NCBI GenBank assembly: GCA_965602225.1
Contig: CBFCYE010000014.1
Coordinates: forward strand, 7,891-71,890
Direction: 5' to 3'
DNA from: Tenderia sp965602225
Lineage (GTDB): Bacteria; Pseudomonadota; Gammaproteobacteria; Tenderiales; Tenderiaceae
Length of the DNA stretch: 64,000 nt
Below, one piece after another: positions 44,976 through 53,220 of this stretch. The position numbers and the translations under genes were made by a program. How positions within the stretch are numbered: position 1 is the stretch's first letter; every line of letters starts with the position of its first letter. The notes below the pieces were generated by a model that was given only the letters and a program-made list of their open reading frames with translations, was not told the DNA's origin and searched no databases.

Positions 44976-45105
44976 GCAAAAGCAGGCTTTCAAAATGGCA
45001 ATTCTTTCTTTCAGGACAATAACTTAGGCGTGATGACAACAAAGTGGGAGAGGTTTCAAAATCAATCCAAAAACAATCGATTTTGTAATCAAAATGTTGA
45101 CCGCA

Positions 45106-45130
45106 GAACCTAAAGCTTTACTTTAAGTTC
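45106..45130. other. Hairpin downstream of rnpB
   Basis: GAACCTAAAG (45106-45115) and CTTTAAGTTC (45121-45130) form a ten-pair stem with one G-U pair and a five-base loop. No T run follows on either strand, so it is not a classical terminator; it may be an RNA processing or decay element or chance. Confidence 0.35.
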
Positions 45131-45180
45131 GGGTCGATTCAGAGGGTAAATCAGGAAATTTTGGAGGGAACTAAAAAAAT

Positions 45181-45532
45181 GGAGTCGGCCGATAAGCCGG
45201 GTTCTGTCGTGGGCAATCATTCATCTGGGATGTGCGTCACCGCACACCTCAAGCAACCTACCCGGGAACAGTGCGGGCCACACCATCGTTCCCCTATTTG
45301 GTCTTGCTCCGAGTGGGGTTTACCAAGCCGTCGAATGTTACCACCGACGCGGTGCGCTCTTACCGCACCATTTCAACCTTACCGGTCCGAAGACTTAGGC
45401 GGTATATTTTCTGCTGCACTTTTTTCCGTAGGCTCACGCCCCCCAGGCGTTACCTGGCACTCTGCCCTATGGAGCCCGGACTTTCCTCCACACCTGAATA
45501 AATCCAGATATAGCGATTGCCTGGCCGACTCC
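45181..45532 (-). ncRNA. rnpB: RNase P RNA
   Basis: The minus strand carries the catalytic RNA that removes 5' leaders from tRNA precursors. The universal core is visible: GAGGAAAGTCCGGGCTCCAT near the 5' end (about 45470-45490), AGTGCCAGGTAACGCCTGGGG, the region around GTGCAGCAGAAAATATACCGCC, and the 3' end AGAACCCGGCTTATCGGCC. The ends are set by the P1 helix GGAGTCGGCC (45523-45532) pairing with GGCCGACTCC (45181-45190). The length of about 352 bases fits a type A RNA. An A-rich stretch at 45173-45179 gives a run of seven U directly after P1, so P1 itself may serve as terminator stem. Gene order rsmI-rnpB-mraZ is common in Pseudomonas-like genomes. Confidence 0.96.
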
Positions 45533-45706
45533 GGGCGCAAAGATAACAGCTGGCGGTTAAAAACTCCACGACCCATTTAGGTAATCCAGCCTTCACCTTA
45601 TCCATAGATAGGCGCGCACTCTAAAACCTAGCCAATCAACCGCGCACCAAAACAACCAGCAACAAATCATTCGTTATTGATTCCACCAAAGACAACAACG
45701 ATGCGA

Positions 45707-46552
45707 CTATTTTTCCGCCAGACTCAGCCCCAGCCGGTACAGGTCATTTTTCTTCAAACCCGAAATCTTGGCCGCCAGCGCAGCGGCCTGTTTGAGCGGC
45801 AATTCTTGCATCAGAATGGTCAGCACCTTTTTAGCTTCGGCATCAACAGCCTCATCCTCAACCTCAGTCGCCCCCTGCACCAGCACCACAAACTCACCCC
45901 GGCACTGATTCGCATCAGCCTCAAGCCAAACCTGCAAGGCCGACAGGCTATCACCATGAATGGTTTCAAAGCGTTTACTCAATTCACGCGCAATCACTGC
46001 CTGGCGGTCTTCGCCAAACACAGCGGCCATATCCGCCAGCGATGCCTGAATACGATGAGTAGACTCATAAAAGATCGATGTTCGAGAATCATCTGCCAGG
46101 GCCTGCAAACGCTGACGGCGGGCCGCTGACTTGGCAGGCAGAAAACCTTCAAACACAAATCGATCAGAGGCCAGGCCCGAGGCCGACAAGGCAGTAATCA
46201 TGGCGCTGGCACCCGGCAGAGGCACCACCTGCACACCGGCTTCGCGGGCAGCACGCACCAGGTGATAACCGGGGTCGCTAACCAGCGGCGTGCCGGCATC
46301 AGAAATCAAGGCCACGCTATCTCCCAACAAAATCCGCTCAACCAGCTTGTGGCACAGCTGCCGCTCGTTATGCTCATGATAAGCCAGAGCCGAAGTTTTA
46401 ATACCAAAGTGCTGCAACAACCGGGCACTATGACGGGTATCTTCCGCCGCGATTACATCAACCTGATTCAATATTTCAATCGCCCGCGGCGTCATATCAC
46501 CGAGATTACCAATCGGGGTGGGGACCACGTAAAGTTGCCCTTGATTTACCAT
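45707..46552 (-). CDS. rsmI: 16S rRNA 2'-O-ribose C1402 methyltransferase
   Basis: A protein of 281 residues of the tetrapyrrole-methylase-like fold. LYVVPTPIGNLGDMTPRAIE, VIAAEDTRHSARLLQHFGI, LISDAGTPLVSDPGYHLVR and VVPLPGASAMITALSASGL are the family signatures. It methylates the ribose of C1402 in 16S rRNA, the base also modified by RsmH. ATG 46552 is chosen because MVNQGQLYVVPTPIGN is the usual start; the frame remains open 25 codons further without family similarity. It is divergent from lpoA. Confidence 0.95.
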   Translation of the reverse strand: MVNQGQLYVVPTPIGNLGDMTPRAIEILNQVDVIAAEDTRHSARLLQHFGIKTSALAYHEHNERQLCHKLVERILLGDSVALISDAGTPLVSDPGYHLVRAAREAGVQVVPLPGASAMITALSASGLASDRFVFEGFLPAKSAARRQRLQALADDSRTSIFYESTHRIQASLADMAAVFGEDRQAVIARELSKRFETIHGDSLSALQVWLEADANQCRGEFVVLVQGATEVEDEAVDAEAKKVLTILMQELPLKQAAALAAKISGLKKNDLYRLGLSLAEK

Positions 46553-46657
46553 TACTTTCAGCCTATCTGCTATGCGGGATACAGGGTAGCATGCCATGAT
46601 ATACTGCCCGAAATCGTTTTCAGACATTAATAATTCACACTAGATTCATAACCTTAT

Positions 46658-48571
46658 ATGCCGCAGCCTGCTACGCAAAACAAGCGCCTGGTCTACCTCG
46701 GACTTCTGGTAATTATCGCCCTGTTGAATGGCTGCAGCACAGCGCCCGAACAACCCAGCAGCAGCCAGCCATTGACACCAAACCTATTGCTCGAACAGGC
46801 TGAAGACTCCAGCGCCAGGGGCAGCTATGTCAGCGCAGCACAAACCTATCTGCAACTGGCGCAACAAGGCAGCACTAGCGAACAGCAAACATACCTGCTA
46901 ACCGCCGCCGCAATCCTGGCACGTGGCCAGCACATCGATCACGCCAACAATGTTTTGGCACAAATCAATCCTGCCACGCTCAGACCAAGGGACCAGATCC
47001 AGTATCGTTTTACCCGAGCACGCATTGCCCTGTATGAACAACAGCCGGAAGCCGCCCTCGAACAACTGCGCCTGCCAAGCAACAACATTCCACTGATAGA
47101 AATCCAAACCTGGCACACACTGCGTGCCGATGCCTACGCCATGAGCGGAAATCATCTTGGATCCATGCGTGAACACATCGCCCTGGAAACCTATCTCGAC
47201 AGTAGCGCCGAGGTCCACCGCAATCACCAACAAATCTGGCAATCATTAAGCCAGCTAAGCAGCACCGCCATACTGGCACTGCGCACCGAGCCGGCACCTG
47301 ATGTTGTCAGTGGCTGGCTTGAACTCGGTTATCTCTACAAGGCATCAGTCGATCTGCCTGACCACCTGCATAACCAGTTACAGACCTGGCTGGCAAACTA
47401 TCCAAACCACCCCGCCGCCGATCAGTTTATCGATGAACTGCTGACCTATCAGGACATCCAGCTGGATCGTCCCAAACAGATTGCCTTGCTGTTGCCTCTC
47501 AGCGGCAGCTTTGCCACCCCAGCCAGAGCCATCAGGGATGGTTTTCTGGCGGCCTACTATAGCCGCAGCAATCAGCGCTACTCACCTGAAATTCGCATCT
47601 ATGACCCCAGCGATGAGGTCATGATTGGTATAGAGGTCTATCAACAAGCCATCGATAACGGTGCCGACATGATCATTGGGCCGCTGCACAAGCCACTGCT
47701 GGAAGCCGTCGCCGCACTAGACGAAATACCTGTCAAAACGCTGGCCTTAAACTATCTCAGCGAAGAGTTCCTGGTGGCAGACAACTTTTTTCAGTACGGC
47801 CTACTGCCGGAAGATGAAGCCCGCCAGGTAGCTGAACGCGCCTGGCTGGATGGCCATAACAAGGCTCTGGTGTTAGCGCCAGAAGGTGAATGGGGCGACC
47901 GCATGCTCAACACCTTCCAACAACACTGGCAACAGCTGGATGGCAACACGGTCGAAGTGCAGCGCTACAATCCGGCACTGCATGACTTCGCTGCCCCTGT
48001 TATCAACCTACTCAATATTGACGAAAGCAGACAGCGCAAAAATGAACTGCAACAACTGACCGGACTGAAGCTCGAATTTGAACCACGCCGACGCCAGGAT
48101 GTCGATTTTATCTACGTCGCCGCCTTCCCCAATCAGGCGCGCCAAATCCGGCCACAACTGAAGTTTTATTACGCCGCCAACCTGCCTATCTACAGCACCT
48201 CGCATGCCTTTAGCGGCGAAGCCGACACCACTCAAGATAGAGATATGGATGGCATCACCTTTAGCGACATGCCCTGGGTCTTCACCGATGGTAAAGGCCA
48301 TCAACCCGACTGGCAGCTGTTTACCGACACCTGGCCGAGCAATGCCGCGCCCTTTAAGCGCCTCTATGCCATGGGCATTGATTCCTATCGCCTGATCAGC
48401 CAATTGAATAACATGCGCAACAATCAGCAAAACCATGTCAGCGCTGAAACAGGCAATCTCTATCTGGATACAAACAACCGCATTCACCGCCAGCTACTCT
48501 GGGCACGGTTCAGGTCAGGCAAACCACAGCTTATCGATGCAACGACCACCCTGTATAACAAGCCTTCATGA
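46658..48571 (+). CDS. lpoA: Outer-membrane lipoprotein activator of PBP1A
   Basis: A lipoprotein of 637 residues. The signal ends in the lipobox LLNGC with Cys26. The N-terminal half (about 40-260) is made of TPR-like helices; the C-terminal half begins at KQIALLLPLSGSFATPARAIRDGFLAAYY and is a periplasmic-binding-protein-like fold, with GADMIIGPLHKPLLEAVAALDEIP and VDFIYVAAFPNQARQIRPQL. LpoA reaches from the outer membrane through the wall and stimulates PBP1A. Gene order rsmI (divergent), lpoA, yraN, SIS protein, dolP matches E. coli. Its stop overlaps the yraN start by four bases. Confidence 0.93.
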   Translation: MPQPATQNKRLVYLGLLVIIALLNGCSTAPEQPSSSQPLTPNLLLEQAEDSSARGSYVSAAQTYLQLAQQGSTSEQQTYLLTAAAILARGQHIDHANNVLAQINPATLRPRDQIQYRFTRARIALYEQQPEAALEQLRLPSNNIPLIEIQTWHTLRADAYAMSGNHLGSMREHIALETYLDSSAEVHRNHQQIWQSLSQLSSTAILALRTEPAPDVVSGWLELGYLYKASVDLPDHLHNQLQTWLANYPNHPAADQFIDELLTYQDIQLDRPKQIALLLPLSGSFATPARAIRDGFLAAYYSRSNQRYSPEIRIYDPSDEVMIGIEVYQQAIDNGADMIIGPLHKPLLEAVAALDEIPVKTLALNYLSEEFLVADNFFQYGLLPEDEARQVAERAWLDGHNKALVLAPEGEWGDRMLNTFQQHWQQLDGNTVEVQRYNPALHDFAAPVINLLNIDESRQRKNELQQLTGLKLEFEPRRRQDVDFIYVAAFPNQARQIRPQLKFYYAANLPIYSTSHAFSGEADTTQDRDMDGITFSDMPWVFTDGKGHQPDWQLFTDTWPSNAAPFKRLYAMGIDSYRLISQLNNMRNNQQNHVSAETGNLYLDTNNRIHRQLLWARFRSGKPQLIDATTTLYNKPS

Positions 48572-48939
48572 ATCCTGACAGCAAACAGCAAACCGGCCAG
48601 GCTGCCGAAGCAACGGCCTGTGAGCATTTGCAACAACATGGCCTGCAACTGATTGAACGCAACTACCACTGCCGTCAGGGCGAGATTGACCTGATCATGC
48701 AGGATGGCAACTACACCGTCTTTGTCGAAGTACGCTATCGCCGCAACAGTGGTTTTGGCTCAGCCGCCGAAAGCGTCGACCAACGTAAACAACGTAAGAT
48801 CATCACCACTGCTTCACACTATCTGCAGCAGCACAGCAATTTAGCCCAACAGCCAGCCCGCTTTGATGTTGTATCTATGTCACCGCAGGGCAACGAAACC
48901 GTTATTAACTGGATTCAGGATGCGTTTCAGGTGACATAA
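48568..48939 (+). CDS. yraN: UPF0102 family protein YraN
   Basis: A soluble protein of 123 residues with a nuclease-like (Holliday junction resolvase-like) fold. GQAAEATACEHLQQHGLQLIERNY, then RQGEIDLIMQDGNYTVFVEVRYR with the acidic residues and Glu-x-Arg of an endonuclease-type core, and QRKIITTASHYL, are the family motifs. Its biochemical function is not established. Its ATG overlaps the lpoA stop, so translation is coupled. Confidence 0.93.
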   Translation: MNPDSKQQTGQAAEATACEHLQQHGLQLIERNYHCRQGEIDLIMQDGNYTVFVEVRYRRNSGFGSAAESVDQRKQRKIITTASHYLQQHSNLAQQPARFDVVSMSPQGNETVINWIQDAFQVT

Positions 48940-48981
48940 GGTTAAACTTCGAACCACATACATACCAAAAGGAATCTACCT

Positions 48982-49575
48982 ATGGATGCAGTTTCACGCA
49001 TTCAACAAGTGTTTAATGAGAGCGCCAACACCAAGCTTGAAGCGGCTAAGATAATGGCGCCGGCAATTGCCGATGCCGCCACTTTATTGGTGCAGCAACT
49101 GCTCGGCGGCCACAAGATCCTCAGCTGTGGCAATGGCGGTTCAGCCGCTGATGCGCAACACTTTTCATCTGAACTGTTGAACCGTTTCGAGATGGAACGT
49201 CCCGGCCTACCCGCCATCGCCCTGACCACCGACAGCTCAACGGTAACCTCCATCGCCAACGATTATCGTTACGAAGAGGTCTTTGCCAAACAGATTCGCG
49301 CCCTCGGACAAGACGGTGACGTACTACTGGCCATATCCACCAGCGGCCGCTCACCCAGCATCATCAACGCCATCAATGCCGCCCATGAACGCGGCGTCAA
49401 AGTGGTTGCCCTGTCTGGCCGTGATGGTGGCGAGATTCCTGCACACCTCGAAGACGATGACGTCGAAATCCGTGTGCCATCCGACTCAACCGCCAGAATC
49501 CAGGAAGTACACCTACTGGTGATTCACTGCCTCTGCGAACAGATTGACTTGCAAATCTTCGGGCAAAAGGATTAA
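48982..49575 (+). CDS. gmhA: SIS-domain protein, GmhA/DiaA type
   Basis: A protein of 197 residues with one sugar isomerase domain: CGNGGSAADAQHFSSELLNRF, ALTTDSSTVTSIANDY, LLAISTSGRSPSIINAI and ARIQEVHLLVIHCLCEQID. The location after yraN is that of diaA, whose product in E. coli helps DnaA assemble at oriC. However, the residues that bind zinc and act in phosphoheptose isomerase (His and Glu of AQHFSSE, Gln and His of RIQEVH) are all retained, and the sequence resembles the Pseudomonas protein annotated GmhA. It may therefore make heptose-7-phosphate isomers for LPS, or act on DnaA, or both; the choice is open. Confidence 0.85.
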   Translation: MDAVSRIQQVFNESANTKLEAAKIMAPAIADAATLLVQQLLGGHKILSCGNGGSAADAQHFSSELLNRFEMERPGLPAIALTTDSSTVTSIANDYRYEEVFAKQIRALGQDGDVLLAISTSGRSPSIINAINAAHERGVKVVALSGRDGGEIPAHLEDDDVEIRVPSDSTARIQEVHLLVIHCLCEQIDLQIFGQKD

Positions 49576-49578
49576 CCC

Positions 49579-50169
49579 ATGTCCAGACTATTTCGTTCAT
49601 TTTCCATTGCCCTGATCAGCGCCGTGCTTGTCTCGGGTTGTGCCGCACCCGCCATCATGGCCGGTGGAGCAATAGCCGGCGCAACCGCTGCCGATCGCCG
49701 TGACACCAGAACCATCGTCGATGACAACAACATCCAGCTCAAGATAGAGGAAAAGATCTATACCGATGACAGCATCAGGCGCCACATCCATGTCAACGTC
49801 ACCAGCTACAACGGTGTGGTGTTGCTGACTGGCGAAATACCAACCACAGAGATGCGCAATGTCGTCGTTCGTCATGCCCAGCACGTCGCCAAAATAAAAC
49901 AGATACACAATGAAACCATTGTTGCACCGGCCTCGGACTTTAAATCACGCCGCCAGGACACCTGGCTTACCACCAAGGTAAAGTCGGCCCTGCTGGCAGA
50001 GAAAAAGATCAACGGCCTGCACTTTAAGGTGGTGACTGAAAACCAGGTCGTCTACCTGCTCGGGCTAGTAACACGCGCAGAAGGTGATATTGCCGCCAAT
50101 GCCGTGCGCCAGGTTAATGATGTCAAACAGATCATCAAATTGTTTGAATACCAAGAAAACAGTCAGTGA
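49579..50169 (+). CDS. dolP: Outer-membrane lipoprotein with two BON domains
   Basis: A lipoprotein of 196 residues: signal with lipobox LVSGC (Cys21), then a glycine-rich stretch and two BON domains (about 45-115 and 120-190), with LKIEEKIYTDDSIRRHIHVNV and VYLLGLVTRAEGDIAANAVRQV. In E. coli DolP (YraP) sits at the inner leaflet of the outer membrane near the BAM complex and the division site and supports outer-membrane integrity. It starts three bases after the SIS gene and overlaps the next gene by the sequence GTGA. Confidence 0.9.
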   Translation: MSRLFRSFSIALISAVLVSGCAAPAIMAGGAIAGATAADRRDTRTIVDDNNIQLKIEEKIYTDDSIRRHIHVNVTSYNGVVLLTGEIPTTEMRNVVVRHAQHVAKIKQIHNETIVAPASDFKSRRQDTWLTTKVKSALLAEKKINGLHFKVVTENQVVYLLGLVTRAEGDIAANAVRQVNDVKQIIKLFEYQENSQ

Positions 50170-51569
50170 AAATAACGAACGAAACACTGGCGCGCCTAAG
50201 CGAAATCGTTGGTTCGAAAAACCTGCTGACAGAAGCCTCCGACTGTTGGCCCTACGGCTACGACAACAGCCGCCTCCAGGCCATGCCCGACGCCGTGGTA
50301 CTGGCAACCTGCCACGAACAAATCCAACCACTGGTAGAACTCTGCAACCAGAAACAAATCCCCTTGATTGCCCGCGGTCGCGGCACCGGCACCACCGGCG
50401 CCACCGTCCCCATCCATGGCGGCATTGTCCTGTCGCTGGAACGCATGAACCGTATCATCAAGATAGATCCGGCCAATCGTGTCATGGTGGTTGAACCCGG
50501 CGTCACCAACCAGGAGGTGCAGGATGCCGCCAAAGAACATGGCTTCTTCTGGTCACCCGACCCGACCAGCGCTGCCTTTTGCAGTGTTGGTGGCAACCTG
50601 GCCTATAACTCGGCCGGACCACGCACCGTTAAATATGGCTCGACCCGCGATAATGTACTCGGTCTGCGTGCCATCACCGGTGCGGGCAAAGAAATCCGCA
50701 CTGGCGTCTACACCAGCAAGGGCGTGGTCGGCTACGACCTGACCCGTCTGCTGATCGGCTCAGAAGGAACACTGGCCATTATCACCGAGGCCAACCTCAA
50801 ACTGACCCCACTGCCAGAGGCCAAGCGCACCCTGCAAGCCATCTATAAAGATATGGACAGTGCCGCCAAGGCGGTCTCGGCCATCATGGCCCAACCGGTC
50901 ACTCCTTGCGCACTGGAATTTATTGATGGTCAAGCAATTGAAATGATCCGCGACTACTCTAAAGCTGAGTTACCGCAAGGGGCTGGCGCCATGCTGATGA
51001 TAGAGGTCGATGGTCTGGAAGCAGGCCTGGATCAGGCCGCCGAAACCGTCGCCGCCGCCGCCCGCAACGATGGCGCACTGAGTGTCACCCTGGCCAAGAG
51101 CAAACAGGAAGTGCAGCAACTCTGGGACACCCGCAAGGCCCTGTCCCCAGCGCTGCGCAACATAGCACCGAAAAAGATCAACGAAGACGTAGTGGTACCT
51201 GTCTCAGAAATACCGACCCTGATCAACGGTCTGACAGACTTGGCAAAAAAGCACGACATCACCATCGTCAATTTTGGCCATGCCGGCAATGGCAACATCC
51301 ACGTCAATTTGCTGGTCGACCCTGACGACCCCAAACAAATGCAACGTGCCGATCAATGCCTGGACGAGGTATTCAGCCTGGTATTGGAACTCAATGGCAG
51401 CATCTCCGGCGAACATGGAGTTGGTTTGGTCAAACGTGACTTTGTCAGCCGCGAAATTGATGCCGCCACCCTTGAACTAATGCACAACATCAGGATCCAG
51501 TTTGATCCCAACAACATCCTCAATGCAGATAAGAAGCTGCCCCCTCGTCAGACAAAAACTCAGCCATAA
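50166..51569 (+). CDS. FAD-linked oxidase of the GlcD/D-lactate dehydrogenase family
   Basis: A flavoprotein of 467 residues. The FAD domain contains PLIARGRGTGTTGATVPIHGG, VEPGVTNQEVQDAAKEHG, DPTSAAFCSVGGNLAYNSAGP and LLIGSEGTLAIITEANL; the C-terminal domain has NFGHAGNGNIHVNLLVD and SGEHGVGLVKRDFV, which holds the substrate-side metal site. Enzymes of this type oxidise glycolate or D-lactate (or related 2-hydroxyacids) and pass electrons to the quinone pool; the substrate cannot be read here. glcE and glcF partners are not adjacent. The GTG start overlaps the dolP stop, so it is coupled to an outer-membrane operon. Confidence 0.88.
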   Translation: MKITNETLARLSEIVGSKNLLTEASDCWPYGYDNSRLQAMPDAVVLATCHEQIQPLVELCNQKQIPLIARGRGTGTTGATVPIHGGIVLSLERMNRIIKIDPANRVMVVEPGVTNQEVQDAAKEHGFFWSPDPTSAAFCSVGGNLAYNSAGPRTVKYGSTRDNVLGLRAITGAGKEIRTGVYTSKGVVGYDLTRLLIGSEGTLAIITEANLKLTPLPEAKRTLQAIYKDMDSAAKAVSAIMAQPVTPCALEFIDGQAIEMIRDYSKAELPQGAGAMLMIEVDGLEAGLDQAAETVAAAARNDGALSVTLAKSKQEVQQLWDTRKALSPALRNIAPKKINEDVVVPVSEIPTLINGLTDLAKKHDITIVNFGHAGNGNIHVNLLVDPDDPKQMQRADQCLDEVFSLVLELNGSISGEHGVGLVKRDFVSREIDAATLELMHNIRIQFDPNNILNADKKLPPRQTKTQP

Positions 51570-51768
51570 CCCCCTCTTTATCACCCGCCAACACCCACAA
51601 GCAACTGCTTTTCAAGCAGAAATCACCACCCGCCAAAACCATTCCCCAACAATTCATGCTGTTTTAATGCGCCGGCTTGCCGATAAAAAATAAGCTCGCA
51701 GGCTACAGATTGCCCAAGAAAAGACCGATACAGGAATAGGTAACCGAAAAAACAGGATCGAAACACAG

Positions 51769-52158
51769 ATGAAACCCTTTTTGACAGCGCTTGGATTTTT
51801 TTGTCTTGGCTTGGCCGTTCTAGGCGCAATTTTGCCTGTTATGCCGACCACCTGTTTTGTGCTGATGGCGGCGGCCTGCTTTGCCAAATCATCGCCGCGT
51901 TTTTATAACTGGCTGCTGGCCAGCAGCATCTTTGGCCCCATGATCAACCAGTGGCAAACCACCCGCTCCATGCCCAAACGCGCCAAGATCATGGCCATCA
52001 CCACCATCCTCTGCTCAGGTACCATTTCTATCTACGTGCTTGATTCGGTAATGCTTCAAGGCATCGTTGCAGCAATATTGCTGATCCCGATTGCAATTAT
52101 TCTGCGGGTTCGCAACACCGAGGACTTGTGCCCGGTACATCAGCCCCATTCCAGCTAA
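51769..52158 (+). CDS. YbaN family inner-membrane protein (DUF454)
   Basis: A protein of 129 residues with three to four hydrophobic helices: LTALGFFCLGLAVLGAILPVMPTT then FVLMAAACFAKSSPRFYNWL, a short basic loop with QWQTTRSMPKRAKIMA, and two further helices. The PTTCF and CFAKSSPR motifs identify DUF454. The function is unknown. It is preceded by about 200 bases in which I see no gene or clear signal, and is convergent with the macrodomain gene. Confidence 0.88.
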   Translation: MKPFLTALGFFCLGLAVLGAILPVMPTTCFVLMAAACFAKSSPRFYNWLLASSIFGPMINQWQTTRSMPKRAKIMAITTILCSGTISIYVLDSVMLQGIVAAILLIPIAIILRVRNTEDLCPVHQPHSS

Positions 52159-52170
52159 GTTTAAGACAGG

Positions 52171-52665
52171 TCACGACAAACCCAGGAGCATGGAATAAAT
52201 CTTTTCGTCTTCTTCCGAGTGACAACAGGCGACAATTTCAGCAAAGCGATTCTCAAAGATCTTCATCTCTTCTAAAGCAATAACTGCTGCCTGCTGTTTC
52301 GGATAGCCATAGACGCCTGTGCTGATGCAAGGAAAGGCAATACTGCGCAGATCCCTGTCCATCGCCAGTTTAAAGCTCTCGTGATAACAATGATGCAACA
52401 ACTCAGCCTCGCCGTGATCTCCCCCCTGCCAGACTGGACCAACGGTATGAATCACATACCTTGCTGGCAAATGAAAACCCAAGGTCAAACGCACCTCGCC
52501 TACTGGACAACCATCAAGACGCTCGCAGGCCTCATTCAACTCATGCCCGGCAGCACGACGAATTGCACCGTCCACACCACCACCTGGCACCAGTTCACTA
52601 TTGGCAGCATTTACAATGGCGTCGACTTTGAGTTTTGTAATGTCACCACAAACAAGCTTGATCAT
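52171..52665 (-). CDS. Macrodomain protein, O-acetyl-ADP-ribose deacetylase type
   Basis: A protein of 164 residues consisting of one macrodomain. GDITKLKVDAIVNAANSELVPGGGVDGAIRRAAG is the ADP-ribose loop with the catalytic Asn and Asp region, HTVGPVW and CISTGVYGYPKQQAA complete the fold. YmdB-like proteins remove acetyl from O-acetyl-ADP-ribose or ADP-ribose from proteins. The start ATG 52665 has GGAGA six bases upstream; a longer open frame exists but carries no domain. It lies after the sspAB terminator, so it is probably transcribed on its own or by read-through. Confidence 0.92.
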   Translation of the reverse strand: MIKLVCGDITKLKVDAIVNAANSELVPGGGVDGAIRRAAGHELNEACERLDGCPVGEVRLTLGFHLPARYVIHTVGPVWQGGDHGEAELLHHCYHESFKLAMDRDLRSIAFPCISTGVYGYPKQQAAVIALEEMKIFENRFAEIVACCHSEEDEKIYSMLLGLS

Positions 52666-52747
52666 TAGTTTCTCCACTTCAGGACTGCTATTTAGCAGTA
52701 TCGGCATCCCAGGCAAATCTTTTATCCCAGACCAATGCCGCAAACGC

Positions 52748-52773
52748 AAAAAAGGCAGGGGAAACCTGCCTTT
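52748..52773 (-). terminator. Rho-independent terminator of sspA-sspB
   Basis: AAAGGCAGG (52751-52759) and CCTGCCTTT (52765-52773) form a nine-pair stem with a five-base loop. Six A on the left side give the U run on the minus strand, so it ends the sspAB transcript. Confidence 0.85.
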
Positions 52774-52785
52774 CTGTATTCGGAG

Positions 52786-53217
52786 CTACTTCACCACTCT
52801 GAGACTTGGACGCCCCTTGCCGGGTGGCACAGGAGGCTCGGGCGGTTTATCATCCGGCGGCTCCGTATCATAACCCTCATCACGAATTTCATCATCGTCA
52901 GAAAACACCATGCCCCGGCCATTCTCCTTGGCATACACGGCCAACACAGCTGGCGGCGGCACGCTGACCTCCATTGAAACACCACCGAAACGGGCATTAA
53001 ACATCACCCAGTCATTGGTCAGATCCAAATCTCGCACGGCATGAGGACTCACATTGAGGATAATACGACCATCCTGGATGTACTGTTCCGGGATAGTGAC
53101 ATTCGGGGCCTCGGCATTAACCAACAAATAGGGTGTCAAATCGTTGTCGACAATCCACTCATAGATGGCCCGAATCAAATAGGGACGGGAAGAAATCACA
53201 ATAAAATCCTTTGGCAA
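52786..53217 (-). CDS. sspB: ClpXP specificity-enhancing factor SspB
   Basis: A protein of 143 residues that binds ssrA-tagged proteins and delivers them to ClpXP. The folded part (1-110) begins with SSRPYLIRAIYEWIVDN and includes VSPHAVRDLDLTNDWVMFNARFGG; a flexible acidic and proline-rich linker follows, and the tail GRPSLRVVK is the conserved ClpX-docking peptide. It is the second gene of the sspA-sspB operon, three bases after sspA. Confidence 0.97.
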   Translation of the reverse strand: MPKDFIVISSRPYLIRAIYEWIVDNDLTPYLLVNAEAPNVTIPEQYIQDGRIILNVSPHAVRDLDLTNDWVMFNARFGGVSMEVSVPPPAVLAVYAKENGRGMVFSDDDEIRDEGYDTEPPDDKPPEPPVPPGKGRPSLRVVK

Positions 53218-53220
53218 TTC

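Noticed and set aside
45161..45580. A 139-residue open frame on the plus strand
   Set aside because: It lies antisense over the RNase P RNA, whose conserved core accounts for the sequence; the translation has no protein-like pattern.
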